Source: CAWDVB01 sp963824105 (lineage in GTDB: Bacteria; Actinomycetota; Actinomycetes; Propionibacteriales; Nocardioidaceae). From it: a stretch of 64,000 nt of DNA. The position numbers and the translations under genes are program-made. The notes under the pieces were generated by a model. It was not told the DNA's origin and made no database searches. It saw only the letters and a list, made by a program, of their open reading frames with translations. The DNA is taken from NCBI GenBank assembly GCA_963824105.1, contig CAWGNN010000007.1, positions 167,332 through 231,331 on the forward strand, given 5' to 3'. Position 1 is the stretch's first letter, and the number at the start of each line of letters is the position of its first letter. Positions 1-9,259 of the stretch are shown here, one piece after another.

Positions 1-2
1 TC

Positions 3-1156
3 GAGGACCAGCTCGAGGCCGTCGAGGCGACCAGCGTGTCCCGCGGCTACGACTACACCGACCTCGCGCTGCTGACCGACGGTCTCCGCTCCGAGCGTGA
101 GCAGGGCATCACCATCGATGTCGCCTACCGCTACTTCGCGACGCCGACGCGGAAGTTCATCATCGCCGACACCCCCGGCCACGTGCAGTACACGCGGAAC
201 ATGGTCACCGGCGCCAGCACCGCCGACCTCGGTCTCGTCCTGGTCGACGCACGGCAGGGCCTCACCGAGCAGTCACGTCGTCACGCGGTCATCCTGAGCC
301 TGCTGCGGGTCCCCCACCTGGTCCTCGCGGTCAACAAGATGGACCTCGTCGACTACGACGAAGGCATCTACAAGAACATCTACGAAGAGTTCACGTCCTT
401 CGCCACGAAGCTGGCGACCCCCGACCTCGAGGTCATCCCGATCTCCGCGCTCCAGGGCGACAACGTCGTCAACCGCAGCGAGAACATGCCCTGGTATCAG
501 GGCCCGAGCCTCATGCACCACCTCGAGCACGTCCACGTCGCCTCAGACCGCGACCTGGTCGACGCACGCTTCCCGGTCCAATACGTCATCCGGCCCGAAG
601 TCCGACGACTTCCACGACTACCGCGGCTATGGCGGCAGGGTCGCCGGCGGCGTCCTCAAGAAGGGCGACGAGGTCCTCGTCCTCCCCAGCGGCATGTCCT
701 CCAAGATCGCCGGCATCGATCTCTTCAACGAAGAGATCCACAGAGGCCTTCCCTCCGATGAGCGTGACCATCCGTCTCGAAGACGACGTCGACGTCAGCC
801 GCGGCGACATGATCTGCCGACCGCAGAACGCACCTCAGCCCAGCCAGGACATCGACGCGATGATCTGCTGGATGACCAACGAGCCCCTCCGCCCACGCCA
901 GAAGCTCGCCATCAAGCACACCACCCGCATGGGCAGAGCCCTGGTCAAGGACGTCCAATACCGACTCGACGTCAACACGCTCCACCGCGACCAGGAAACC
1001 AAGGAACTCGGCCTCAACGAGATCGGACGAGTCCAACTCCGCACCACCGTCCCGCTGCTCTGCGACCCCTACTCGAAGAACCGCACCACCGGCTCCTTCA
1101 TCCTCATCGACGAGGCCACCGGCGTCACCGTCGGCGCCGGCATGATCAACGGGTAA
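3..1156 (+). pseudogene. cysN: Sulfate adenylyltransferase subunit 1 (CysN), 5'-partial and frameshifted
   Basis: EF-Tu-like GTPase subunit of ATP sulfurylase, which with CysD makes APS from sulfate. The open frame enters from the left edge. GTPase motifs are clear: DTPGHVQYTRN (G3) and NKMD (G4), followed by the RFPVQYVIRP start of domain 2. Two single-base insertions break the frame: an extra g at about 597 (after RFPVQYVIRP) and an extra a at about 742 (in the LFNEEIH region). Removing both restores a continuous CysN through RLEDDVDVSRGDMICRPQN to the end at 1156. No APS-kinase domain is fused at the C-terminus. It could be a young pseudogene or a local sequence error; the conserved flanking residues suggest very recent breakage. 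Confidence 0.85.
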
Positions 1157-1306
1157 GGCCATCCAAGCGCCAGCCTGCATGCTGCAGCCCACCACCGCTG
1201 ACTTGGCTCTCACACCATCTGGTCCGATCCGCAGAGGCAGCCGCCTCCCGATCGCCGTCCTACCGAACGCTTCTCGAGCATCAGCCAGGCCCGACACACA
1301 TTCAAA

Positions 1307-2008
1307 CTACTGGCGTGAACTCACAAAGGCATCCGGTAGGGACGTGACCAGCCGCTCACTGCTGGCATAGACACTCTCGAGGCGTTCAACGAGACTCCCC
1401 GGAAGCTCCGTCTGGCTGACTCGCCCTTCCCATGGTTCTAGCTTGACTGGAAAGCCAAGGACGTCCGAGAGCCAATCAACATTGCTCCACAAAGTCTCAT
1501 AGCGAAGGAACGCGGCGTCCATTCCTCGTTGATCCAACCAGGATCGCAGGTGGCTCTCGATGGCTAGGGCATCACGTGATTCCAGGTCCTGACTCGAGAA
1601 AGGTGGCACGCCAAGATGACTCGCGTGCTCTCGCATCCACTTCTCACCGCGAACCTCAAACTGCCTCAGTAGTGACAGCGTGGCGTTGACAGGGCTTCCG
1701 AACACATAGAGAACCAGTGGGTCTTCCTCTCGGGAGTAGGGAAGCGGATAGTCGTGGGACTTGTAGATGGCGCCGGTGGTCAGTTCGGCAGTCTTCAGAT
1801 CCCAAGCCGTCGACGACACGAGTCTGCGTTGCGCGGAACGGAGCCACGAGGGTCCATACACGACCGAGTGAGTGATCGAGCGATAGAGGACGGTCGAACC
1901 ACTTCTGCCAAAGCTGTTCACGATGATCGGACGCCTGGCGCGGGAGACGATCGGTGCGGTGATGGGTGGGATCTTGCTGGCAACTTTGCGTGCAATCGAG
2001 TTGTACAA
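1307..2008 (-). CDS. Sulfotransferase-like protein
   Basis: About 233 aa. The motif VNSFGRSGSTVLYRS near residue 35 fits the 5'-phosphosulfate-binding loop of PAPS-dependent sulfotransferases, and an LYVFGSPVNATLSL segment follows. A TTG start at 2008 is chosen because AGGGAG lies 6 nt upstream; a longer frame to 2053 adds 15 poorly supported residues. It neighbours a second sulfotransferase-like gene, a flippase and cysN, which suggests sulfation of a surface glycan. The substrate is unknown, and other nucleotide-binding P-loop roles cannot be excluded. Confidence 0.6.
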   Translation of the reverse strand: MYNSIARKVASKIPPITAPIVSRARRPIIVNSFGRSGSTVLYRSITHSVVYGPSWLRSAQRRLVSSTAWDLKTAELTTGAIYKSHDYPLPYSREEDPLVLYVFGSPVNATLSLLRQFEVRGEKWMREHASHLGVPPFSSQDLESRDALAIESHLRSWLDQRGMDAAFLRYETLWSNVDWLSDVLGFPVKLEPWEGRVSQTELPGSLVERLESVYASSERLVTSLPDAFVSSRQ

Positions 2009-2274
2009 GGCCTGCTCCCTCGCTGACGAGCCTTCGCAACCGCAACGACACAATCGTAGATGGACCTACGGCGACGGTGCTGCGGTCTGAGGCACGTGAG
2101 CCTGGGCAAGCACAGGCTGCCTAACCTTCCACCTTCCTGATATCCGTGGTCTCGCCCCGGGCAACCTCGCTCGTGATCGAGCGGAGCGGCAAGTCTGGCG
2201 CGAGGCTGCTGGGCCATTGCCACACCGCCACACCTCCGGACGAGCGCGATCGCTCACAAGTCACACCGATCCCT

Positions 2275-3552
2275 TCAAAGGACCGCGTGCGCCTTCGGCC
2301 TCCCGAGATCAGCCATGAGGAGCAGGGCTACCAGGGTCAACGCAGATCTGAAGGGCAGCGACCAAACCAGCGCCTCTTCTCCCCAAACCAAGCCACCGAT
2401 CAGGGCGAGGGCCACACCCAGAGTTGCCACCACGATCGTCAGGTTCCGCAGCTTGACCAACTGCCCTCTCGCCCGCATGACCACTGCTATGCCCGACACG
2501 AGTACCCGGAGCACCGCCAGGGCCCAGAGCGGCCAGATCAGTCGCGAGGCACCCGACCAGGAGTCCCCTAGCAACTGCCTTCCGACAGCGTCAGGGACCA
2601 GGACCAGAATGAGCCCGTAGATCACGGCCACCGGGGCGAGCCCAGCCATCCACATCCGCGCGAGGTCGTGACCGCGTAGGGACGAAGCTCGATACTCACG
2701 GAGCGCGACTGGCATCGCGCCCGCCACGATGACGGTCATCGGGCCGAAGAGGGCTTGAGCGCCACGGAGCTCACCAGCAAGAGCGGTGGACACCGTGAGC
2801 GCAGCGATGAATGGCAACGCGTTCAGGCTCAGCGCATTGGCACCCGCCTCAACTCCAAGGTTGAGAGCGTCGGACCGCACCATTCGCCAGACTCGCCGCA
2901 CGCCGTTCCGTTCGGTCAACGGGCGCGGACTGGAAAGCAAGCCGACGAGGACAGCAACCCATGCACCTGCTGCCCAGATGAGGGTTTCGACCGTTGGTGT
3001 GCCAGGTTCACGGAGACTCACGAGGATGGAGAGGCCGATGAAGATCAGCAACCAGACCGAGTCGAGAGCCAGCGCGCGGCCAGGCTCTCCAACCGCTATC
3101 GCCAGGTAGCGAAGACCGTCCTCGATGACCGCCCCCACGTTGGCCACGGCCAAAGCGACAAGCATCCAGCGGTTGCCGGCATCAAGAATTGCCCAGACCG
3201 CAAGCACCCCAGAACCGAAGAACGACAGAGCCAGCGAGATGCCCAGGGCAGAGAGGGCGCGAGCGCTTGACTTGCCGTCAGCACCGAGTCTCCCCAGACG
3301 AAGCACAAAGGCAGTGTTGATACTTGCTCGAACCACTGTCGTCGTCAGGACCACGAAGGAGTACCCCATCGACCAGATACCGAGCTGCTCGGCGGTGGCC
3401 GAACGCGCGCAGGCAACGACCAACAGGACGTTCGTAAGGCTCGTGACGCCCTGACTGGTGATCCCGACGGAGAGGTTGACGAAGCGCCTCCGCCGAGCCC
3501 TCCGCAACCCACCATCGACCATGGCGCGCTCGCTAGGCCACTCTCCAGTCAC
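2275..3552 (-). CDS. Polysaccharide flippase (Wzx-like, MATE/MOP superfamily)
   Basis: 425 aa, strongly hydrophobic, with about 12 predicted membrane segments after a basic N-terminus (RRARRRRFVNL). This fits oligosaccharide/polysaccharide exporters that flip lipid-linked repeat units across the membrane. The GTG start overlaps the stop of the upstream sulfotransferase-like gene (GTGA) and follows a G-rich Shine-Dalgarno, so the two are translationally coupled. The family is assigned from the hydrophobicity pattern and context rather than a diagnostic motif. The stretch 2009-2274 downstream has no convincing gene. Confidence 0.65.
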   Translation of the reverse strand: MTGEWPSERAMVDGGLRRARRRRFVNLSVGITSQGVTSLTNVLLVVACARSATAEQLGIWSMGYSFVVLTTTVVRASINTAFVLRLGRLGADGKSSARALSALGISLALSFFGSGVLAVWAILDAGNRWMLVALAVANVGAVIEDGLRYLAIAVGEPGRALALDSVWLLIFIGLSILVSLREPGTPTVETLIWAAGAWVAVLVGLLSSPRPLTERNGVRRVWRMVRSDALNLGVEAGANALSLNALPFIAALTVSTALAGELRGAQALFGPMTVIVAGAMPVALREYRASSLRGHDLARMWMAGLAPVAVIYGLILVLVPDAVGRQLLGDSWSGASRLIWPLWALAVLRVLVSGIAVVMRARGQLVKLRNLTIVVATLGVALALIGGLVWGEEALVWSLPFRSALTLVALLLMADLGRPKAHAVL

Positions 3553-4286
3553 CTGGCCGAGCCCCCCGCGGAGAGGAGCCGTTGATAGAGCCCTCTGCCT
3601 TCGCGAAGGAGCCTCTCACCCTTTGCGTCGAGTCCACTCATAACTGCCGATGAAGGAAGCCTCATCGCGGAAGGACGCGAGACGGTGAACTCGCTGAGAC
3701 GTCGACCTTGGCGGCGAGCACCCATGTCCTCCACCGCAACCCTCACGAGTGTCTCGTTCTGATCGGACTTCTCGTAGGGGGTGAAGTCAGTGTGGAACCG
3801 TCGATTCAGATCGCGGATCACCGCCCCCATGTCCTCGATCACCGCTGCGAAGTCCGCGACCAGGATGCCCTCATGACGGGCGAGCAGCGGGGCGTGGAAA
3901 CGCACGTAAGCCCGGAGTGCGATTGCCGGAGTGAGGAACGGCATGTACTGGATCAGCGAAGCAGCCGAGTCGGCCGGGTCTCGCACGATGAGCAATGTGG
4001 GCAGACCCCGTCGCTGGGCATGGAGCAGCAAGGCTGGGGAGTGCGCGTGGCCCGCGCAGACTCTCGAGTCGCCTTGCGCCAGGAGGAAGGCATGTCTGGC
4101 ATACGAATTGGCTGAGCGGGGGAATCCATCCATGACGAGTCTGGTGCTACTTGTGATCCTCCACTCCTCGTACCCACGCCGCCGGTTCACATAGGCGACA
4201 CCCAACAGGGAGGAGTCGAGAAACGCTCGCTGCGCGATGAACCGGGCGCTTCGGTAGGTCCGCCCACCGTGCCCGGAGCTGCCCAT
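3549..4286 (-). CDS. Sulfotransferase-domain protein
   Basis: 245 aa. VMDGFPRSANSYARHAF near residue 55 matches the P-loop of the sulfotransferase superfamily that binds the PAPS phosphosulfate, and LLIVRDPADSAASLIQYMP matches the 3'-phosphate-binding RDP...S element. The open frame runs further upstream to 4715, but that part is arginine/proline-rich and overlaps the divergent glycosyltransferase. ATG 4286, preceded by AAAGGG, is the better start. It heads a two-gene unit with the flippase and probably sulfates a glycan or its lipid-linked precursor. Confidence 0.65.
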   Translation of the reverse strand: MGSSGHGGRTYRSARFIAQRAFLDSSLLGVAYVNRRRGYEEWRITSSTRLVMDGFPRSANSYARHAFLLAQGDSRVCAGHAHSPALLLHAQRRGLPTLLIVRDPADSAASLIQYMPFLTPAIALRAYVRFHAPLLARHEGILVADFAAVIEDMGAVIRDLNRRFHTDFTPYEKSDQNETLVRVAVEDMGARRQGRRLSEFTVSRPSAMRLPSSAVMSGLDAKGERLLREGRGLYQRLLSAGGSAR

Positions 4287-4507
4287 CTGCGAAGCCCTTT
4301 CGTGTTCCGAACCGCCACACGACCCAATTGAGTCAGGGTGAACAGGCTCGACTCGGCCAAGCGGCTGCCAAAGCCCGTGTGCCTCCAGAGCGTAGCGGCG
4401 ACGAATGGCGCAGATCGCCGACATCGAGCTGCCTTGCTGAGCCAATTGAACTGGCCCGCAGGCTCCGGGAAGATGACCGAGACGCCGGATGCTGGCGAAA
4501 GGGTGAG

Positions 4508-5761
4508 GTGGGGGCATTGAGTGAAGGTAGGCCACCCACACAGGTCGTGATCTTGGGTTTGAACTACGCGCCCGAGGTGACGGGCATCGCCCCATACACC
4601 GCCGGACTCGCGCAGGCCCTTGTCGAGCATGGCCACCTGGTAACCGTGGTGTCGGCCCAGCCCCACTACCCTCAGTGGTCATATCCGGAGCACGTTTCCG
4701 GAACCAGCGAGTCACTCGAGGACGGCGTCTCGGTCATTCGGGTCCAACCAAGACTTCCGCGCCCCGGCAGCAACCTGAGCAGACTGCGCTTCGAGCTCGA
4801 CTACGGCGTGCGAGCTGGCCGACAGTTGCCCCCCCGGATCGACGCCGCGATCCTCGTTAGCCCGGCCCTCTTCGGGAGTTGGGCCATCCTCCAACGGAGG
4901 TGGGCGCTCCGGGGCGTCCCCATCGGCCTCGTGATCCAGGACATCTACTCGCTCGGGATCATGGAGACCGGGGCCGAGGGCGGCTTGGCCGCCAGACTCG
5001 CTCGACTGGTGGAAGCTCAGGTGATCACGTCCGTCGACGCTGTCAGTGTCATCCACGATCGCTTCAAGACAACCTTGGTGGACGACTTCAAGGTTCCAGA
5101 GCGCAAAGTCGCCGTCATTCGGAACTGGACCCACATCACCCCCAGCCAGATCAGTGAGGCCGATCGAGGGTCCCTCCGAGCAGAGATGGGCTGGGGGGCC
5201 GGTGAGACCGTAGTTCTGCACACGGGCGCGATGGGAGCGAAGCAAGCCCTCGAGACCGTGGTGGACGCAGCCGCCTTGGCCGACGCCGAAGGGGCCGCGA
5301 TTAAGTTCGTACTAGTCGGTGACGGAAGCCAGCGCGAGATCCTCGAAGGCCGTGCGCACGGACTCAATTGCATCTGCTTCATGGATCCAGTAGACGAGCA
5401 AAGGTATGTGTCGTTGCTGGCCGCAGCCGACGTGCTCCTCCTCAACGAGCGGCCGACGTTGAGGGGCATGGCGGTGCCCAGCAAGCTCACGTCGTACTTT
5501 GCGTCCGGACGGCCGGTGCTCGCGGCGACTGATCCGGCCAGTGCAAGCGCCATCGAGATCCAGAGGTCGGGAGCGGGTGTCCTGGTTGAGCCAGGGGATC
5601 CTCGATCGTTGTTGGAAGCCGCGCTCCGGTTGGCCCAAGACCCCTGGGCGGAGAAGATGGGGCGCAACGGGTTGAGGTATGTACATGACATGCTCTCTCC
5701 CGAGAAGGCTGCCGCCGACTTCGTGGCATGGGTCCAAGGCCTCGTCGCTCGCGGAGACTGA
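4508..5761 (+). CDS. GT4-type glycosyltransferase, WcaI/WbuB-like
   Basis: About 417 aa, GT-B fold. The N-terminus VVILGLNYAPEVTGIAPY followed by AQPHYPQWSYPEH is typical of WcaI-like colanic-acid glycosyltransferases. The C-terminal half has LHTGAMGAKQALE, FVLVGDGSQREIL and a PSKLTSYFASGRPVLA donor-binding region. The frame is open to 4328, but that extension is antisense to the sulfotransferase promoter region. GTG 4508 or TTG 4517 after GAAAGGG are the likely starts. It lies 16 bp upstream of gmd and probably uses a nucleotide sugar made by the following genes. Confidence 0.75.
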   Translation: MGALSEGRPPTQVVILGLNYAPEVTGIAPYTAGLAQALVEHGHLVTVVSAQPHYPQWSYPEHVSGTSESLEDGVSVIRVQPRLPRPGSNLSRLRFELDYGVRAGRQLPPRIDAAILVSPALFGSWAILQRRWALRGVPIGLVIQDIYSLGIMETGAEGGLAARLARLVEAQVITSVDAVSVIHDRFKTTLVDDFKVPERKVAVIRNWTHITPSQISEADRGSLRAEMGWGAGETVVLHTGAMGAKQALETVVDAAALADAEGAAIKFVLVGDGSQREILEGRAHGLNCICFMDPVDEQRYVSLLAAADVLLLNERPTLRGMAVPSKLTSYFASGRPVLAATDPASASAIEIQRSGAGVLVEPGDPRSLLEAALRLAQDPWAEKMGRNGLRYVHDMLSPEKAAADFVAWVQGLVARGD

Positions 5762-5777
5762 AGGGAGAAGCGAGAGT

Positions 5778-6815
5778 ATGAAGCGGGCACTGGTCACCGG
5801 CATCACGGGACAGGACGGCTCATACCTCGCCGAGCTCCTGCTCAACAAGGGGTACGAAGTCCACGGGCTGATCCGGCGGGCCTCGACGTTCAACACCGGC
5901 CGGATCGACCACCTCTACCGCGACCCGCACGACCCCGGTGCGCGACTCTTCCTCCACTACGGCGATCTGACCGATGGGACGCGCTTGGTCACGCTGCTCC
6001 ACGAGATCCAGCCTGACGAGGTCTACAACCTGGCCGCCCAGTCGCACGTGCGGGTGTCGTTCGACGAGCCGGAGTACACCGGTGAGACCGTGGGCATGGG
6101 CGCGATGCGGCTGCTCGAGGCGGTCCGCATGTCGGGGCTCGACTGCCGCTACTACCAGGCGTCGTCCTCGGAGATGTTCGGGGCGACATCACCGCCCCAG
6201 AACGAGGAGACGCCGTTCTACCCGCGCTCGCCGTATGGCGCGGCGAAGGTCTACGCCTACTGGATGACCCGCAACTACCGCGAGGCATACGGGATGTTCG
6301 CGGTCAACGGGATCCTCTTCAACCACGAGTCGCCCCGCCGTGGCGAGACGTTCGTGACGCGCAAGATCACCCGCGCAGTGGCCCGAATCAAGGCCGGGCT
6401 CGAGAACACGGTCTACCTGGGCAACCTTGATGCGAGCCGAGACTGGGGCTACGCCCCCGAGTACGTCGAGGGTATGTGGCGGATGCTGCAGGCCGACGAG
6501 CCGACCGACTTCGCTCTGGCCACCGGGGGGTCGTACACGGTCCGCGACTTCGTCCAGGCGGCCTTCGAGCGGGCCGGTCTCGACTGGGAGCAGCACGTGA
6601 AGTTCGACGAGCGCTACCTGCGACCGACCGAGGTCGACGCGCTGATCGGCGATGCCTCCAAGGCGGAACGTCTCCTGGGCTGGAAGGCGAAGGTCGATAC
6701 CGCCCAGGTCGCCCGCATCATGGTCGATGCGGACATCGAAGCACTCAACCACGAGGGCGCCGCTTGGATCGACACAGTCACGCTGCCCGGCTGGGCGACC
6801 GGCGAGCTCGGATGA
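5778..6815 (+). CDS. gmd: GDP-mannose 4,6-dehydratase (first copy)
   Basis: 345 aa, extended short-chain dehydrogenase. It converts GDP-D-mannose to GDP-4-keto-6-deoxymannose. TGITGQDGSYLAELLL is the NADP-binding glycine-rich loop, RRASTFNTGRIDHLY the typical Gmd loop, SSSEMFG carries the catalytic Ser/Thr-Glu region, and YGAAKVYAYW is the YxxxK motif. FNHESPRRGETFVTRKI binds substrate. The ATG at 5778 follows AAGGGAGAAG. Its stop overlaps the next start (ATGA), so the pathway genes are coupled. Confidence 0.93.
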   Translation: MKRALVTGITGQDGSYLAELLLNKGYEVHGLIRRASTFNTGRIDHLYRDPHDPGARLFLHYGDLTDGTRLVTLLHEIQPDEVYNLAAQSHVRVSFDEPEYTGETVGMGAMRLLEAVRMSGLDCRYYQASSSEMFGATSPPQNEETPFYPRSPYGAAKVYAYWMTRNYREAYGMFAVNGILFNHESPRRGETFVTRKITRAVARIKAGLENTVYLGNLDASRDWGYAPEYVEGMWRMLQADEPTDFALATGGSYTVRDFVQAAFERAGLDWEQHVKFDERYLRPTEVDALIGDASKAERLLGWKAKVDTAQVARIMVDADIEALNHEGAAWIDTVTLPGWATGELG

Positions 6816-7789
6816 GCGACCTCGACTTCACTCCGTCACCGTTGGACAGATCGGCGACGGTCTACGTGGCTGGACATGGTGGGCTGGTGGGATCGGCTAT
6901 CTGGAGGCGCCTGGAGGCGGAAGGGTTCTCCGGACTCATCGGTCGGTCACACGCCGAACTCGACCTCACTGACCGCCCGGCAGTTTTCACATATTTCGCG
7001 GAGAACCGGCCTCGGTACGTTGTGCTCGCGGCGGCCAAGGTCGGCGGGATCATGGCGAACAACACCTACCCGGTGAACTTCCTCACCGAGAACCTCCAGA
7101 TCCAGCTCAACGTCATGGATGCAGCGCTCGAGCAGCGGGTGGAGCGGTTGCTCTTCTTGGGCTCCTCGTGCATCTACCCGAAGTTCGCCCCACAGCCCAT
7201 CGCTGAAGATTCCCTGCTCACCGGCCACCTCGAACCGACCAACGACGCGTACGCCATCGCCAAGATCGCCGGGATCATTCAGGTGCAGGCGGTCCGGCGG
7301 CAGCATCAGCTGCCATGGATCTCGGCGATGCCGACCAACCTCTACGGGCCCCACGACAACTTCTCGCCGAAGGGATCGCATGTCATCCCGGCACTCATTC
7401 GTCGCTACGCGGACGCGGCCGACTCCGGCGCGCCCTCTGTGACGAACTGGGGATCGGGGGCACCGCGGCGGGAGTTCCTCCACGTCGACGATCTGGCAGC
7501 AGCGTGCCTTCACCTCTTGGAGCACTACGACGGGCCGTCGCAGGTGAACGTCGGCACCGGCAGTGACGTCACTATCAAGGAGATCGCCACCCTGGTCGCG
7601 GAGGCCGTCGGCTACCACGGGGAGACCCGCTGGGACACGTCCTTCCCCGATGGCACGCCACAGAAACTCCTCGACGTCTCGCTCATCAAGAGTCTCGGCT
7701 GGGAGCCGAGGATCGGCTTGGCCGACGGTCTCGCCGACACGGTCGCATGGTTCCGTGGCAACGCTCCGGCAGCCGACGACGCGTCATGA
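6812..7789 (+). CDS. fcl: GDP-L-fucose synthase
   Basis: 325 aa, the epimerase/reductase that turns GDP-4-keto-6-deoxymannose into GDP-L-fucose. VYVAGHGGLVGSAIWRRLE is the nucleotide-binding loop, LFLGSSCIYPKFAPQPI holds the catalytic Ser-Ser-Cys region, and AYAIAKIAGI is the YxxxK motif. PTNLYGPHDNF is also family-typical. Both ends overlap neighbouring genes by 4 bp (ATGA), giving a tight gmd-fcl-gmd operon. Confidence 0.93.
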   Translation: MSDLDFTPSPLDRSATVYVAGHGGLVGSAIWRRLEAEGFSGLIGRSHAELDLTDRPAVFTYFAENRPRYVVLAAAKVGGIMANNTYPVNFLTENLQIQLNVMDAALEQRVERLLFLGSSCIYPKFAPQPIAEDSLLTGHLEPTNDAYAIAKIAGIIQVQAVRRQHQLPWISAMPTNLYGPHDNFSPKGSHVIPALIRRYADAADSGAPSVTNWGSGAPRREFLHVDDLAAACLHLLEHYDGPSQVNVGTGSDVTIKEIATLVAEAVGYHGETRWDTSFPDGTPQKLLDVSLIKSLGWEPRIGLADGLADTVAWFRGNAPAADDAS

Positions 7790-8769
7790 CGAGCGCTCTG
7801 ATCACAGGGGTCACGGGGCAGGACGGGTCCTATCTGGCGGAGCTCCTGCTGTCGAAGGGCTACGAGGTGCACGGGCTGGTGCATCACCGCTCCTGGGAGT
7901 CGGTGGTGGGAGGTCGTGCCGGCGACGAACCGTTGTCCTCTCGTCTACACCTGCATCCAGGCGACCTCAACGACGGTGCCGCCCTGACCAACCTCGTGCA
8001 CGAGATCCGGCCGGACGAGGTCTACAACCTGGGCGCGCAAAGCCACGTTCGGATGTCCTTCGAGACGCCTGTCTACACGGAGTCGACCAACAGCGGCGGG
8101 ACAGTTCGCCTGCTCGAAGCCCTCCGGGCTGCCCGAGTCGACGCCCGCTTCTTCCAGGCGACGACCTCCGACATGTTCGGGCTGACTCCCCCGCCGCAGC
8201 ACGAGGGGTCGCCGTTCCACCCACGGTCGCCGTATGGGGTGTCGAAGGTGTTCAGTCACTGGTGCACGGTGAACTACCGCGAGGCGTATGGCATGTATGC
8301 GGTGTCGGGGATCCTCTTCAACCACGAGTCGCCGCGGCGCAGCGACGACTTCCTCACCCGCAAGGTGAGCAAGGCGGTGGCAGCGATCTCGGCGGGCCTG
8401 CAGGACGGGGTGGAGCTGGGCAACCTCGCGGCGGTGCGGGACTGGGGATATGCGCCCGAGTACGTCGAGGGCATGTGGCTGATGCTGCAGCAGGACTCGC
8501 CCAGTGACTTCGTGCTCGCCACCGGGACGGGGACGTCGGTGCAGTCGTACGTCGAGGCGGCGTTCACCCACGCCGGGCTGGACTGGACCGAGCACGTCCG
8601 GCACAACGCGGTGCACGAGCGGCCCGCGGAGGTCCAGGCGCTGATCGGTGATCCGTCCAAGGCCCAGGAGCTGCTCGGCTGGAAGGCGCAGACCGGAGCC
8701 ACGGAGCTGGCCCGGCTGATGGTCGACGCCGACGTGGCGCTGCTGCAGGGGTCGCGTCAGGCGTCTTGA
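7786..8769 (+). CDS. GDP-mannose 4,6-dehydratase paralogue (second copy)
   Basis: 327 aa. It has the same motifs as the first copy: TGVTGQDGSYLAELLL, YNLGAQSHVRMSFETP, TTSDMFGLTPPPQHE, YGVSKVFSHW and FNHESPRRSDDFLTRK. It diverges in the loop after the first strand (HHRSWESVVGG instead of RRASTFNTG), close to the cofactor/substrate site and a region involved in Gmd oligomer contacts. It may be a divergent dehydratase or an oxidoreductase of the Rmd type acting on the same intermediate. Its 3' end overlaps the convergent thioredoxin-like gene by 13 bp. Confidence 0.8.
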   Translation: MTSALITGVTGQDGSYLAELLLSKGYEVHGLVHHRSWESVVGGRAGDEPLSSRLHLHPGDLNDGAALTNLVHEIRPDEVYNLGAQSHVRMSFETPVYTESTNSGGTVRLLEALRAARVDARFFQATTSDMFGLTPPPQHEGSPFHPRSPYGVSKVFSHWCTVNYREAYGMYAVSGILFNHESPRRSDDFLTRKVSKAVAAISAGLQDGVELGNLAAVRDWGYAPEYVEGMWLMLQQDSPSDFVLATGTGTSVQSYVEAAFTHAGLDWTEHVRHNAVHERPAEVQALIGDPSKAQELLGWKAQTGATELARLMVDADVALLQGSRQAS

Positions 8770-9200
8770 GCCAGCACCCGGTCCAGGGTCGCCATCACCT
8801 GGGCAACGCTGGGAGCTCCGTCGGCTCGGGCGATCTCTCGGCCCTGGGGGTCGAGCACGAGCGTGGTCGGCGTGCGCATGACCCCAGCACGGCGGGCGAG
8901 GTCGAGATGGTCGGCGACGTCGACCTCGAGGTGGACGACTCCTGGGACGAGCGAGGCCACCTGAGTCAGGACTCCGCGCGCCACCCGGCAGGGTGCGCAG
9001 AAGACCGACGAGAACTGCACCAGGGTCGCCCGCGCACCCAAGCCGTCCGCCCACGGTGACTCGGCCAGGAGGCCGGACTCCGGCGCGTGCTTGTCATCGG
9101 CCGCGGTCTGGGAGAACCGGCCGTCCCGGCGCTTGCGCACCAGGGCAGCGACCGTCGCCAACGCGACGACCGCGATCACGACCCACAGTCCGGTGCTCAC
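8757..9200 (-). CDS. Membrane-anchored thioredoxin-family protein
   Basis: 147 aa. One N-terminal membrane segment (about residues 4-21, LWVVIAVVALATVAALV) is followed by a thioredoxin fold with the redox motif FCAPC and the cis-proline region MRTPTTLVLDPQG. It is probably an outward-facing thiol oxidoreductase. It stands alone on the minus strand between the sugar-nucleotide operon and a moaD-like gene, so its partner cannot be inferred. Confidence 0.75.
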   Translation of the reverse strand: MSTGLWVVIAVVALATVAALVRKRRDGRFSQTAADDKHAPESGLLAESPWADGLGARATLVQFSSVFCAPCRVARGVLTQVASLVPGVVHLEVDVADHLDLARRAGVMRTPTTLVLDPQGREIARADGAPSVAQVMATLDRVLAQDA

Positions 9201-9259
9201 GTCATCAGGAAACCACGGCCGCGCCGGGATGATTCCCGGCGTTCGAGGGATGAGAGGGG

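Noticed and set aside
4287..4715. N-terminal extension of the sulfotransferase-like protein to 4715.
   Set aside because: Arg/Pro-rich antisense-like composition overlapping the divergent glycosyltransferase; a good RBS supports ATG 4286.
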